The notes under the pieces: generated by a model | The model's input: the letters and a program-made list of their open reading frames with translations, nothing else | What the model was told of the DNA's origin: nothing | The model's database searches: none | Assembly: GCA_045592745.1 (NCBI GenBank) | Contig: JAZNVH010000029.1 | Coordinates: 21,976-85,975, forward strand | Length of the DNA: 64,000 nt | Direction of reading: 5' to 3' | From: Aphodoplasma sp045592745 | GTDB taxonomy: Bacteria > Bacillota > Clostridia > UBA1381 > UMGS1253 | Part shown: in pieces, positions 1 through 7,943 of the stretch | Numbering within the stretch: the stretch's first letter is position 1 | Layout of the letters: every line of letters starts with the position of its first letter | Translations under genes and position numbers: made by a program

Positions 1-575
1 CAAGCGTTTTTCTCTGCAATTTGTTTTAGCTTAAATATGTTTTCTTCTGTATCATTTATTCCCGTTATAATAACCTGCCTGAGAGTTGTAGGAATATTTT
101 GTTCATTTAAGTATTCAAGAAATGCAAGCGGTGCTGAAATTGAACACCCGACATTGTCAAGATATTGTGCATCGTTTGTATACTTAATATCCAAAAGCAC
201 CCTGTCAGTATTTTTAAGCAAATGTTTTATCTCATCATTCAACAAACACCCCGAGGTATCAAGGCAGGTGTGAACTCCCTCTTTATGAAGGCGGCAAAAC
301 AAATCGCTAACAAAATCAGCCTGCAAAAGCGGCTCGCCGCCCGAAACAGTGACTCCGCCTTCTTTTGCAAAATATTCGCGGTAACGCAGTGCCTTTTTGC
401 ACAATTTTTCAGAAGAATATTCCGTCCCGCCATGAAACTCCCACGTATCAGGATTGTGGCAACATTTGCAGCGAAGGTTACACCCCTGCATAAACACAAC
501 AAAGCGAACACCCGGACCATCCAATGTGCCCATACTTTGAATAGAGTGAAGCCTGCCAACTAATTCTTTGCTCAT
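1..575 (-). CDS. pflA: Pyruvate formate-lyase activating enzyme, C-terminus cut by window edge
   Basis: Radical SAM enzyme that makes the glycyl radical on PflB. The visible 191 residues begin MSKELVGRLHSIQSMGTLDG, continue through GPGVRF and the cluster motif CNLRCKCCHNPDTW (CxxxCxxC), and include VTVSGGEPLLQ, the usual GGEP SAM-binding motif. Family members are about 240-250 residues, so roughly 55 residues lie beyond the left edge. The ATG at 575 overlaps the TGA of pflB (ATGA), so translation is probably coupled. The order pflB-pflA is the usual one. Identity is certain; whether the gene is intact cannot be judged here. Confidence 0.95.
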   Translation of the reverse strand, partial: MSKELVGRLHSIQSMGTLDGPGVRFVVFMQGCNLRCKCCHNPDTWEFHGGTEYSSEKLCKKALRYREYFAKEGGVTVSGGEPLLQADFVSDLFCRLHKEGVHTCLDTSGCLLNDEIKHLLKNTDRVLLDIKYTNDAQYLDNVGCSISAPLAFLEYLNEQNIPTTLRQVIITGINDTEENIFKLKQIAEKNA

Positions 576-2803
576 ACGCTTTCGTGGAATGTACGGCTGA
601 TAACTTCACGTTGCTGTTCGCGTGAGAGCTTGTGGAAATTAACAGCGTAGCCCGATACTCTTATAGTTAAATTTGGATATGCTTCGGGATTTTCGTAAGC
701 CTTTATAAGTGTTTCTCTGTTTAATACATTGACGTTGATATGGTGGGCTTTTTTTGCAAAATAACCATCAAGTATTGTAACTAGATTGCCGATTCTTTCA
801 TCCTTTGTTCTGCCAAGAGCCTCAGGTGTAATAGAAAATGTATTGGAAACACCATCGCGGCAATCGTCATAACTGATTTTCGCAACAGAATTAAGTGATG
901 CAAGCGCACCGTTTTCCTCACGGTTATGCATTGGATTTGCACCCGGTGCAAATGGTTCACCGTTTCCTCTTCCATCAGGGGTTGCACCTGTATTTTTTCC
1001 ATACATAACATTAGATGTAATTGTCAGAACAGACAAAGTATGCACGGCATTTCTGTATGTCTTTGTCTTACGAAGCTCTGTAATAAATTTGTGCGCCATA
1101 TCTTTGGCAATCATATCAACGCGGTCATCATCATTTCCGTATTTCGGAAAATCACCTTCAGTTTCAAACTCGCTTATAAAGCCTTCATCGTTTTTAACAG
1201 GCTTTACTTTTGCATAACGAATTGCACTAAGAGAATCTGCCACAACAGAAAGACCTGCAATACCAAAAGCCATAAAACGCTCAACCTCTGTATCATGGAG
1301 AGCCATCTGTGTCTTTTCATAAGCATATTTATCATGCATATAATGAATTATATTCATCGTATTTACATAAAGACGGCTAAGCCACGAAATATAAATATCA
1401 AATCGCTCCATTACCGCATCATAGTCAAGCGTTTCTGCATCAAGCACCGGCATCTGTGGACCGATATGCATCTTGCTTGCAGTGTCATAACCACCATTTA
1501 TTGCAATCAAAAGAAGCTTTGCAAGATTGCAACGCGCTCCAAAGAACTGCATCTGCTTGCCAACCTTCATAGCGGAAACGCAGCACGCAATCGCATAATC
1601 GTCGCCATAAATCGGGCGCATTAAATCATCATTTTCATACTGAATTGAATCTGTATCAGCCGAAACCTTGGCGCAGAATTTTTTAAAGTTTTCCGGAAGA
1701 GCCGTTGACCACAAAATAGTCAAGTTAGGCTCTGGTGAAGAACCTAATGTATAAAGGGTATTGAGCACACGATAGCTGTTTTTTGTGACCAAAGTTCTGC
1801 CATCTTCACCCATACCGCCTACCGCCTCGGTAATCCACATCGGGTCGCCTCCGAAAAGCTCGTTATACTCAGGTGTACGAAGATGCCTTGCTATGCGAAG
1901 CTTCATAACAAAATCGTCCATAAGTTCCTGAGCGCCCTCTTCTGTCAAAACGCCTTTTTCAATATCGCGCTCAATATAAATATCAAAAAATGTACTTACA
2001 CGTCCAAGTGACATAGCAGCACCATTTTGCTCCTTAATAGCTCCAAGATAAGCAAAATATGTCCACTGTATAGCTTCGCGCGCGCAGGATGCAGGCTGCG
2101 AAATATCAAATCCATACATCGCCGCCATCTGCTTCATATATCCAAGAAATTCTATTTGCTTATATAATTCTTCGTCAAGTCTGATATTTGCAGAATCAAA
2201 ACAACTGTTCTCAAGTGCACTCTTATCTTTTTTCTTTTCTTCAATTAGTCTGTCAACACCATAAAGAGCGACACGACGATAGTCGCCTATAATTCTTCCT
2301 CTACCGTATGCATCAGGAAGACCCGTGATAACATGGCACTTTCTCGCCTGTCTCATTTCGTCTGTATACGCGCGAAAAACACCGTCATTATGCGTTGTTC
2401 TGTAGCGGAATTCTTCTTCAATTTTATCGCTCAGCTTGTAGCCGTATGCCTCACAAGCCTGTCTTGCCATACGCATACCGCCAAATGGGTTTACACCGCG
2501 TTTTAACGGACGGTTTGTCTGCATACCAACAATAATTTCATTTTCTTTATCAATATAACCCGGCGAATAACTTGTAAGCGAAGATACCGTTGCCGTATCA
2601 ATATCTAAGACGCCGCCGTATTGACGTTCAAGCGCAAAAAGAGACTCAAGCTTTTTCATAACCCCTTGCGTTCTCTGTGTTGCACCTGCCAAGAAGGATT
2701 CGTCGCCCTTATATTCTTTATAGTTTTTCTGAATAAAATCACGAACATTGATTTCTTCTTGCCAAACGCCCTCGACAAAACCATTCCAGTTTTCGTGTTT
2801 CAT
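572..2803 (-). CDS. pflB: Formate C-acetyltransferase (pyruvate formate-lyase)
   Basis: Converts pyruvate and CoA to acetyl-CoA and formate in anaerobic fermentation. The 743-residue length matches the family. The catalytic cysteine pair is at about residues 407-408 (IACCVSAM) and the C-terminal glycyl radical loop RVSGYAV places the radical Gly at about 718. Both are intact, so the enzyme should be active once activated by the adjacent pflA. A strong Shine-Dalgarno (GGGGGA region) precedes the ATG at 2803. The leader is about 130 nt, downstream of a consensus-like promoter at 2937-2966. The cytosolic enzyme is oxygen-sensitive, consistent with an anaerobe. Confidence 0.98.
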   Translation of the reverse strand: MKHENWNGFVEGVWQEEINVRDFIQKNYKEYKGDESFLAGATQRTQGVMKKLESLFALERQYGGVLDIDTATVSSLTSYSPGYIDKENEIIVGMQTNRPLKRGVNPFGGMRMARQACEAYGYKLSDKIEEEFRYRTTHNDGVFRAYTDEMRQARKCHVITGLPDAYGRGRIIGDYRRVALYGVDRLIEEKKKDKSALENSCFDSANIRLDEELYKQIEFLGYMKQMAAMYGFDISQPASCAREAIQWTYFAYLGAIKEQNGAAMSLGRVSTFFDIYIERDIEKGVLTEEGAQELMDDFVMKLRIARHLRTPEYNELFGGDPMWITEAVGGMGEDGRTLVTKNSYRVLNTLYTLGSSPEPNLTILWSTALPENFKKFCAKVSADTDSIQYENDDLMRPIYGDDYAIACCVSAMKVGKQMQFFGARCNLAKLLLIAINGGYDTASKMHIGPQMPVLDAETLDYDAVMERFDIYISWLSRLYVNTMNIIHYMHDKYAYEKTQMALHDTEVERFMAFGIAGLSVVADSLSAIRYAKVKPVKNDEGFISEFETEGDFPKYGNDDDRVDMIAKDMAHKFITELRKTKTYRNAVHTLSVLTITSNVMYGKNTGATPDGRGNGEPFAPGANPMHNREENGALASLNSVAKISYDDCRDGVSNTFSITPEALGRTKDERIGNLVTILDGYFAKKAHHINVNVLNRETLIKAYENPEAYPNLTIRVSGYAVNFHKLSREQQREVISRTFHESV

Positions 2804-2936
2804 ATTTCATTCCCCCATCCACCATTCTATCAAAAAAGGCAATCTAGCTCACTAAAAGCGAATTACTCACGCATTCTTCTTAATCTCTTAGATTTTTTCG
2901 CGACACAGCGCAAAATCCGTTAGTAGTGTGAATATA

Positions 2937-2966
2937 ATTATATACTATATATGGTAGTTTTGTCAA
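2937..2966 (-). promoter_or_regulatory. Predicted sigma-A promoter of pflBA
   Basis: On the minus strand TTGACA (2961-2966) and TATAAT (2937-2942) are separated by 18 bp, giving an untranslated leader of about 130 nt before pflB. The rest of the 2804-3110 intergenic stretch is AT-rich. No further gene, Rex-type dyad or terminator was seen in it. Confidence 0.7.
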
Positions 2967-3058
2967 GACTAATCATGATTGATATAATAACATAACTTTA
3001 CCTTTATGAGACAATAAAAACTATGCAAAATAACAAGAATTATTATAGGTGTTGTTTT

Positions 3059-3087
3059 TTGTCGAAATTTATGTTAAACTGTATATA
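3059..3087 (+). promoter_or_regulatory. Possible promoter of the E2-like gene
   Basis: TTGTCG (3059-3064), a 17-bp spacer and TATATA (3082-3087) stand about 24 bp before the ATG at 3111. The -35 is weak; spacing and position are good. Confidence 0.45.
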
Positions 3088-3110
3088 AATCAAAAAAGTG
3101 TGGTGGTCTA

Positions 3111-3965
3111 ATGTTAGCAAAAGAAGGTATAAGAATAAAACATAAGGTTCCGATGGATGCAATTTCTCCATTTATAATGGCGAACAGACTTGGTGCTGCA
3201 AACTCTTTTTCTGCATCTGTCGATATATCACAATGTGAACAGCTGATAAGAGAAAAAAGAGCCGAAGGAATGAGCAATCTGGGAATGATGCATCTGTTTA
3301 TGGCAGCATATGTAAGAGTGGTTTCACAGCTTCCGGGTGTAAACAGATATATCCGCGGACAGCGTATATATGCACGAAACGGCATCCAGATGTGTATGAC
3401 AATAAAAAAGGAGCTTAAACTTAATGCTCCCGAATCAGTCATTAAAATTTTTGCTGCGCCCGAGGACACTCTGACTGATATATATAATTCTCTTGTGGCA
3501 GAAATTGCTACCAACAAGCAGGAGGGTGACCAAAACTCTATGGACGGCTTTGCAAGAATTCTTGTAAAACTGCCAAGAGTATTTTTAAAATCAGCTGTTG
3601 GTTTTTTAAGATTTTTAGACTACTTTGGCCTGCTTCCACGCTCAATCACAAACCTGAGTCCATTTCACGGTTCTATGTTTATAACAAACCTTGGTTCACT
3701 CGGTATACCGCCTGTTGTTCATCATCTTTACAGCTTTGGTAACCTGCCCGTATTTATTGCAATGGGCGCAAAAAGAACAGAATATGCACTAAACAGTAAG
3801 GGCGAAGTTGAAAAGAGAAGGTTGATTGATTTCACACTCACATGCGATGACAGAATTTGTGACGGACATTATTATGCAGCCGCATTTAAGCTTTTCAAAA
3901 AAATACTTGCAAATCCCCAGCAACTTTTCGAAAAGCCCGAAACTGTGGTTAAAGATATTTATTAA
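3111..3965 (+). CDS. 2-oxoacid dehydrogenase E2 / CAT-fold protein, catalytic His missing
   Basis: 284 residues resembling the C-terminal acyltransferase domain of 2-oxoacid dehydrogenase E2 subunits (chloramphenicol acetyltransferase fold): N-terminal MDAISPFIMANRL, central MFITNLGSLGIPPVVHHLY, and C-terminal TLTCDDRICDGHYYAAAF. There is no lipoyl or peripheral-subunit-binding domain, and no E1 or E3 gene is nearby. The family's catalytic motif is HxxxDG (typically DHRxxDG). Here the equivalent is DDRICDG, with Asp in place of the catalytic His. It may therefore be a non-catalytic relative or use different chemistry. It stands alone, divergent from pflBA and convergent with the chromate transporter genes. 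The fold is confident, the function unknown. Confidence 0.75.
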   Translation: MLAKEGIRIKHKVPMDAISPFIMANRLGAANSFSASVDISQCEQLIREKRAEGMSNLGMMHLFMAAYVRVVSQLPGVNRYIRGQRIYARNGIQMCMTIKKELKLNAPESVIKIFAAPEDTLTDIYNSLVAEIATNKQEGDQNSMDGFARILVKLPRVFLKSAVGFLRFLDYFGLLPRSITNLSPFHGSMFITNLGSLGIPPVVHHLYSFGNLPVFIAMGAKRTEYALNSKGEVEKRRLIDFTLTCDDRICDGHYYAAAFKLFKKILANPQQLFEKPETVVKDIY

Positions 3966-3990
3966 TTTATATACATAAAAATAATGAAAG

Positions 3991-4016
3991 AGGCAGAAAC
4001 AATTGTTTCTGCCTTT
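3991..4016. terminator. Bidirectional terminator
   Basis: Perfect 10-bp stem AGGCAGAAAC / GTTTCTGCCT with an AATT loop, lying between the convergent genes ending at 3965 and 4035. T/A-rich flanks are short, so termination strength is uncertain. Confidence 0.7.
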
Positions 4017-4034
4017 GTTAATATTCGTACCCCA

Positions 4035-4619
4035 TCAAATCAAGCTATACACCACAATACCTGCAAGTCCCGATGCAAGTATTACATATATCGGATTGAG
4101 TTTCTTTTTAAATATCCTAAACAGCGCAAGCGAAACCACAAAAAGCGCTACTGCCACATAGTCAAGTGATTTTATAGAAATCACAGAATCCGTAAAAAGC
4201 GCCATTATAAGTATGCCCACACCTGCCGAGGCGATAAGCGATACAACCGCAGGACGTATGCCGTATAAAATCCCGTCAATAACTGAAAGAGAACGGTATT
4301 TGTAGTACATATACGCAACAAAAAGTACAATTACAAAAGAGGGAAATATACACCCTGCCGTCGCCACGGCTGCGCCGAGTATTCCCTGCACAGTGCCCAT
4401 AGCTCCTGCAACGCGTATGCCAACAAACGATGCAGCATTTAGCGCAATCGGGCCGGGCGTCATCTGTGAAATGGTAATGACATCCGAGAACTGCTCCATG
4501 GTTATCCAACCCATTTTATCAACTATGACCTGCTGCATCAAAGGGAGCACCGCATAGCCTCCTCCAATGCTGAAAAGCCCTATTTTGCAAAAGTTATAGA
4601 AAAGCTGAAGATAAATCAT
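4035..4619 (-). CDS. Chromate transporter, short-chain subunit (second of pair)
   Basis: Half-size member of the CHR chromate ion transporter family, about 194 residues and mostly hydrophobic. It carries the family motif LFSIGGGYAVLPLMQQ near the N-terminus and SQMTPGPIALNAASFVG. The ATG at 4619 was chosen because it overlaps the upstream gene's TGA (ATGA) and has a GGAAGGGGG ribosome site; an upstream in-frame codon would lengthen it by 15 unlikely residues. In bacteria with short-chain CHR proteins, two half-size proteins encoded in tandem form the transporter. Substrate specificity (chromate or another oxyanion) cannot be read from sequence. Confidence 0.9.
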   Translation of the reverse strand: MIYLQLFYNFCKIGLFSIGGGYAVLPLMQQVIVDKMGWITMEQFSDVITISQMTPGPIALNAASFVGIRVAGAMGTVQGILGAAVATAGCIFPSFVIVLFVAYMYYKYRSLSVIDGILYGIRPAVVSLIASAGVGILIMALFTDSVISIKSLDYVAVALFVVSLALFRIFKKKLNPIYVILASGLAGIVVYSLI

Positions 4620-5173
4620 TCTTTTTTCTTCCCCCTTCCAAATGCAAGTCCCATCGCAGCACATATAACAAGTATAAGCATCACGCTTATGTCAAAGAAA
4701 TACGCAGCTATAAATGCAGCTATCATAATTACAATTTGTATAGATTTTTTGTTTTTCACAATATTTTTTGCCATACTGTATACAACGTCTGCAATAACAG
4801 CTGCAACGCCTGCCTGCATACCGCGAAGTGCATACCCTACATACACATTTGAGCGAAATGCATCATAAAAAAACGATATAACAGAAAGGATAATAAGCGG
4901 CGGAAGTGCTGTTCCAAACACGCACAAAAACGCACCAAATACGCCTGCAACTCTGTAACCTACAAGTACAGATGCATTTACCGCTATTGCACCGGGGCAT
5001 GACTGCGAAATCGCAACCAAATCAAGCATTTCCTCTTCTTCAATCCAGCCGTATTTATCCACAAATTTTTTACGCATTAAAGGAACGATTACATATCCTC
5101 CGCCAAACGTAAACGCGCTAAGCACAAATGTCGATATAAAAAGTTTAAAATAAATCTCTAACTTCTTTTTCAC
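4616..5173 (-). CDS. Chromate transporter, short-chain subunit (first of pair)
   Basis: 185-residue membrane protein homologous to its downstream neighbour, with the same motif at the N-terminus (FTFGGGYVIVPLMRKKF) followed by VAISQSCPGAIAVNASVLVG. It starts at GTG 5173, preceded by GGAGGTGCGCA. That GTG overlaps the TGA of the recombinase gene by GTGA, so three genes in a row are translationally coupled. It probably dimerises with the 4035-4619 product. Membrane-located anion transport is the family role. Confidence 0.9.
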   Translation of the reverse strand: MKKKLEIYFKLFISTFVLSAFTFGGGYVIVPLMRKKFVDKYGWIEEEEMLDLVAISQSCPGAIAVNASVLVGYRVAGVFGAFLCVFGTALPPLIILSVISFFYDAFRSNVYVGYALRGMQAGVAAVIADVVYSMAKNIVKNKKSIQIVIMIAAFIAAYFFDISVMLILVICAAMGLAFGRGKKKE

Positions 5174-6243
5174 TGCGCACCTCCGTCTGTTTCATCATCA
5201 GATGCTTTTATAATCGAAAAGCCCTGCATTACTTCTTTTCTTGCGCGATTTGAATACTGAGCATAAAACTTGTGTGTTACTTCGATGTTTTTATGTCCCA
5301 TAAGCTCAGCAACCATTTTTATATCAACGCCGTCCTCAAGCATACGACACGCAAATGTTCTTCGAAGTGCGTGAGGTCTTGTCTTATCGCTGCTTGTGAT
5401 GCCAACTGTAAGGCAATAACGCTTCAGGTTTTTCTCAACTGCACCAATAGTCATACGGCTGCCGTTTCTGCTTATAAAAAGCGCATTTTTATCTGTGGCA
5501 TCTATCTTCATTCGCTCATCAAGATATGCCAAAAGCTCTTGTTCTACCTGTGGCGGCATAAAAATTTCCTGTTGTTCTCCGCCTTTTCTTGTTACTATAA
5601 AAGAGGATGTTTCAAAGCTTAAATCCTCAATATTTAAATTCACAAGCTCACTTACACGCACACCTGTGCCAAGGTACGTTGTAAAAATAGCAATATCACG
5701 CATTTTGCGCTTTGTGTACTCAGTCAAATCACGCCCCGTATAATACTTTTCGCCGTTAAATATTACGTCAAGAATTTTGACAGTTTCCTGTGTCGTAAGC
5801 GGCTTTTTCATACGGTGCTTGATGTTTGTAAACGTAATTTTATCTGTAATATTCTGCGATATTTTATCCGTTTTATACAAATATGAATACAGCCCGCGTA
5901 TTGCGGACAGTTTTCTGTTTATTCCATAGTTTGAATTTGTAACAGTGCGTACCCTCTCACGTCCCTCAGCATCCACCGTACGAAGCTCATACTCTCTAAG
6001 ATATGCCTTAAAATTGAGCAAATCATCAGCCGTCACACTATCAAGTATTTCGGGCGTAAAATCCTCATTTTTTTCAATTTTGGTGAAGCGGTATATACGC
6101 AAAAAGTCAAAAAATATCTTGATGTCTATACTGTATGCAAGCTGCGTATTAACACTTTCTCCGTCATAGTAGCTTTGAATGTACGAAAATACAAAATCGG
6201 GCATCTGTGAAAGACGCCCTTTTAAATATGATTGTTTTGACAT
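5170..6243 (-). CDS. Tyrosine recombinase, Xer-like
   Basis: 357-residue phage-integrase-family recombinase. An N-terminal SAM-like core-binding domain (about residues 10-125) precedes the catalytic domain. Catalytic residues are all present: Arg of GTGVRVSEL (about 196), Lys of TRKGGEQ (about 220), His and Arg of RPHALRRTF (about 291 and 294), His of LMGHKN (about 317) and Tyr of HKFYAQY (about 327). ATG 6243 was preferred to an upstream GTG because AGGAAG lies 8 nt before it. It resembles XerC/D more than phage integrases. Its place inside a metabolic/transport operon, coupled to chrA, is unusual; no dif- or att-like site was recognised nearby. Confidence 0.88.
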   Translation of the reverse strand: MSKQSYLKGRLSQMPDFVFSYIQSYYDGESVNTQLAYSIDIKIFFDFLRIYRFTKIEKNEDFTPEILDSVTADDLLNFKAYLREYELRTVDAEGRERVRTVTNSNYGINRKLSAIRGLYSYLYKTDKISQNITDKITFTNIKHRMKKPLTTQETVKILDVIFNGEKYYTGRDLTEYTKRKMRDIAIFTTYLGTGVRVSELVNLNIEDLSFETSSFIVTRKGGEQQEIFMPPQVEQELLAYLDERMKIDATDKNALFISRNGSRMTIGAVEKNLKRYCLTVGITSSDKTRPHALRRTFACRMLEDGVDIKMVAELMGHKNIEVTHKFYAQYSNRARKEVMQGFSIIKASDDETDGGAQ

Positions 6244-6274
6244 AGCATACACTTCCTATCCATGCTTTTTTGTA

Positions 6275-7279
6275 TTAATCTTCTATCATATCACAAATCG
6301 AATCAAGAATATATGTCGCACCCTGAGCTTCAAAATAACCTTTTGCACTTTTGCCCAAAATGCCTGTCAGAACAGCAAGAAAGTCCATTCCGCCTGCCTG
6401 TGCCGCCAAAATGTCCGCTCCCGCATCGCCTACTACAAGAACTTTTGATAGATAGTCCTTGTCATACTCACCATTTACAATCTTTTCTGTCGGATAATCT
6501 TTTTTAAGTGCACCTTTTAAAAACATAAAAGGATGCGGTTTTGTAAGCGAAGTTTGAGCACTATTTGACTGCAACTGCTGCTCAGCACTTACAACATCAT
6601 CATAAGTAACAAGACGCTCATTATCAAAAAACTTCGATATTTCCCATCTTTCAAACGGATTTTTAATTTCACAAAGCGGACGTCCCGTTCCTGTGCCAAG
6701 TGATTTTCCACTCTCTTTCAGCGTAGATAACACTTCTTTTGTTTTCTCTACACTGAATATCGGTACTTCGTCACCCGTAAGGTCAGGTGCATCTGCCTCG
6801 CCAAGATATATTTTCTGAAATACAGCACAAACCTCATCCCAAAAAGGACCCAGACGTTCAAAATAATCTTTTGTTTTTCCAAATTTGTTACAAAGCTTTT
6901 GTGCAAGAGCGTCATAATGTAAAAATATATCACTCTCATATGCGCATACGCTCTTATGCACAGCTTCAAAATCGTAATTTTCACAAAGAAGCGCCTCTGC
7001 CAAGACAACATACGCCAAATCCCAATTGCTGTTTACGCCTTTATCTTTAAGCGTGCCGATGGTTTTATCATTACAAAATACCTCGCTGCGTATTTGTGCG
7101 CGCCTGTTATACATATCTATGCCATACGCTTCGCCTTTTCCAAAATACTCGCGTGATGTAAGCATTTCATATACAACAAGCGCTGCGCACGTCCAATATG
7201 CCTGCTCGCTTGTAATAACTCCGTCCATATCAAAAAGTATCGTGTCGTATTTATTTAAAAAGTCCTTTATTTTTGCCAT
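6275..7279 (-). CDS. HAD-superfamily hydrolase (predicted phosphatase)
   Basis: 334 residues with the HAD motifs in order: motif I LFDMDGVIT (about residues 15-23, nucleophile and acid/base Asp), motif II GTGTGRP, motif III Lys in KPHPFMF, and motif IV VVGDAGADILAAQAGG. It has a large all-alpha cap between motifs I and II, typical of subfamily I. It lies 19 nt downstream of the HisB-like gene and 31 nt upstream of the recombinase. From memory, some HAD subfamily IA proteins are linked to HisB and suspected to be histidinol-phosphate phosphatases. A phosphatase for the product of the neighbouring HisB/HisD-like enzymes is therefore a reasonable but unproven guess. Confidence 0.8.
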   Translation of the reverse strand: MAKIKDFLNKYDTILFDMDGVITSEQAYWTCAALVVYEMLTSREYFGKGEAYGIDMYNRRAQIRSEVFCNDKTIGTLKDKGVNSNWDLAYVVLAEALLCENYDFEAVHKSVCAYESDIFLHYDALAQKLCNKFGKTKDYFERLGPFWDEVCAVFQKIYLGEADAPDLTGDEVPIFSVEKTKEVLSTLKESGKSLGTGTGRPLCEIKNPFERWEISKFFDNERLVTYDDVVSAEQQLQSNSAQTSLTKPHPFMFLKGALKKDYPTEKIVNGEYDKDYLSKVLVVGDAGADILAAQAGGMDFLAVLTGILGKSAKGYFEAQGATYILDSICDMIED

Positions 7280-7298
7280 TGTGCACGCTCCGTAAAAC

Positions 7299-7919
7299 TT
7301 ACTCTATCACAAAATCAATCTTTCCCGCAACGCCGCTTGTTCTGCCGCTTTTTTCGGGGTTAAGCTTTAACGCCTCTCCAAGTGCTATACCAAATGCGCG
7401 GTACACTGCCTCCCATATGTGATGCGAGTTTACACCTTTATCAATATCAACATGAAGTGTTGCACGCGCACCCTGTGCAAAGCCATCCAAAAACACATTA
7501 AGATCCTCTGCGTGCATATCCTCTGCCTCCGCAGGAATTTCCACTTTGCTTGTAAAATCAAAATACGAGCGTGATTCAAAGCTTATAACGCACTGTGCTT
7601 TCGCCTCGTCTATAATGCCAACGCCACATCCATAAGAGTTCACACCATCATCAACATGGCGTGAAACGTACTCAGCCACAGCACGTCCAAACGCTATGCC
7701 CAAGTCTTCACAAACAAGGTGAGCAAGGCAAAACTTATCAAGCTTTACCTCTGTTTCAATATTAAAGCCACTGCGCCACGCAATATGCTCTATCATATGA
7801 TTTAAAAATATGATAGGTGTATTAATTTTTGCTCTGTAATCACTCGCAAGCGGCGGTGGTGTAAGCTTTAAAATCATTTCTGATTCTGTTGTTTTTCTTG
7901 TAACGCTGATTGTATTCAT
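7299..7919 (-). CDS. HisB-like (imidazoleglycerol-phosphate dehydratase family), altered metal site
   Basis: 206 residues aligning over the full length with imidazoleglycerol-phosphate dehydratase: VTRKTTESEMILKL at the N-terminus, FLNHMIEH (family FLDHML), IIDEAK and GVNSHHIWEAVYRAFG. The second HHxxE metal motif is intact. The first, normally HHTxED, reads HLVCED, so one of the two adjacent manganese-ligand histidines is Leu. The C-terminal SxKGxL-type segment is also diverged. The gene sits 24 nt after a HisD-like gene with altered metal ligands, and no other histidine biosynthesis gene is in the window. It is either a diverged IGPD or an enzyme for another phosphorylated substrate; I favour the second. 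Confidence 0.8.
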   Translation of the reverse strand: MNTISVTRKTTESEMILKLTPPPLASDYRAKINTPIIFLNHMIEHIAWRSGFNIETEVKLDKFCLAHLVCEDLGIAFGRAVAEYVSRHVDDGVNSYGCGVGIIDEAKAQCVISFESRSYFDFTSKVEIPAEAEDMHAEDLNVFLDGFAQGARATLHVDIDKGVNSHHIWEAVYRAFGIALGEALKLNPEKSGRTSGVAGKIDFVIE

Positions 7920-7943
7920 ATCAATCTCTCCCGCTTTTCTTTT

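Noticed and set aside
5170..6243. Phage or integrative element around the recombinase
   Set aside because: No att repeats, tRNA target or phage genes are adjacent, and the gene is locked into an operon by overlaps.
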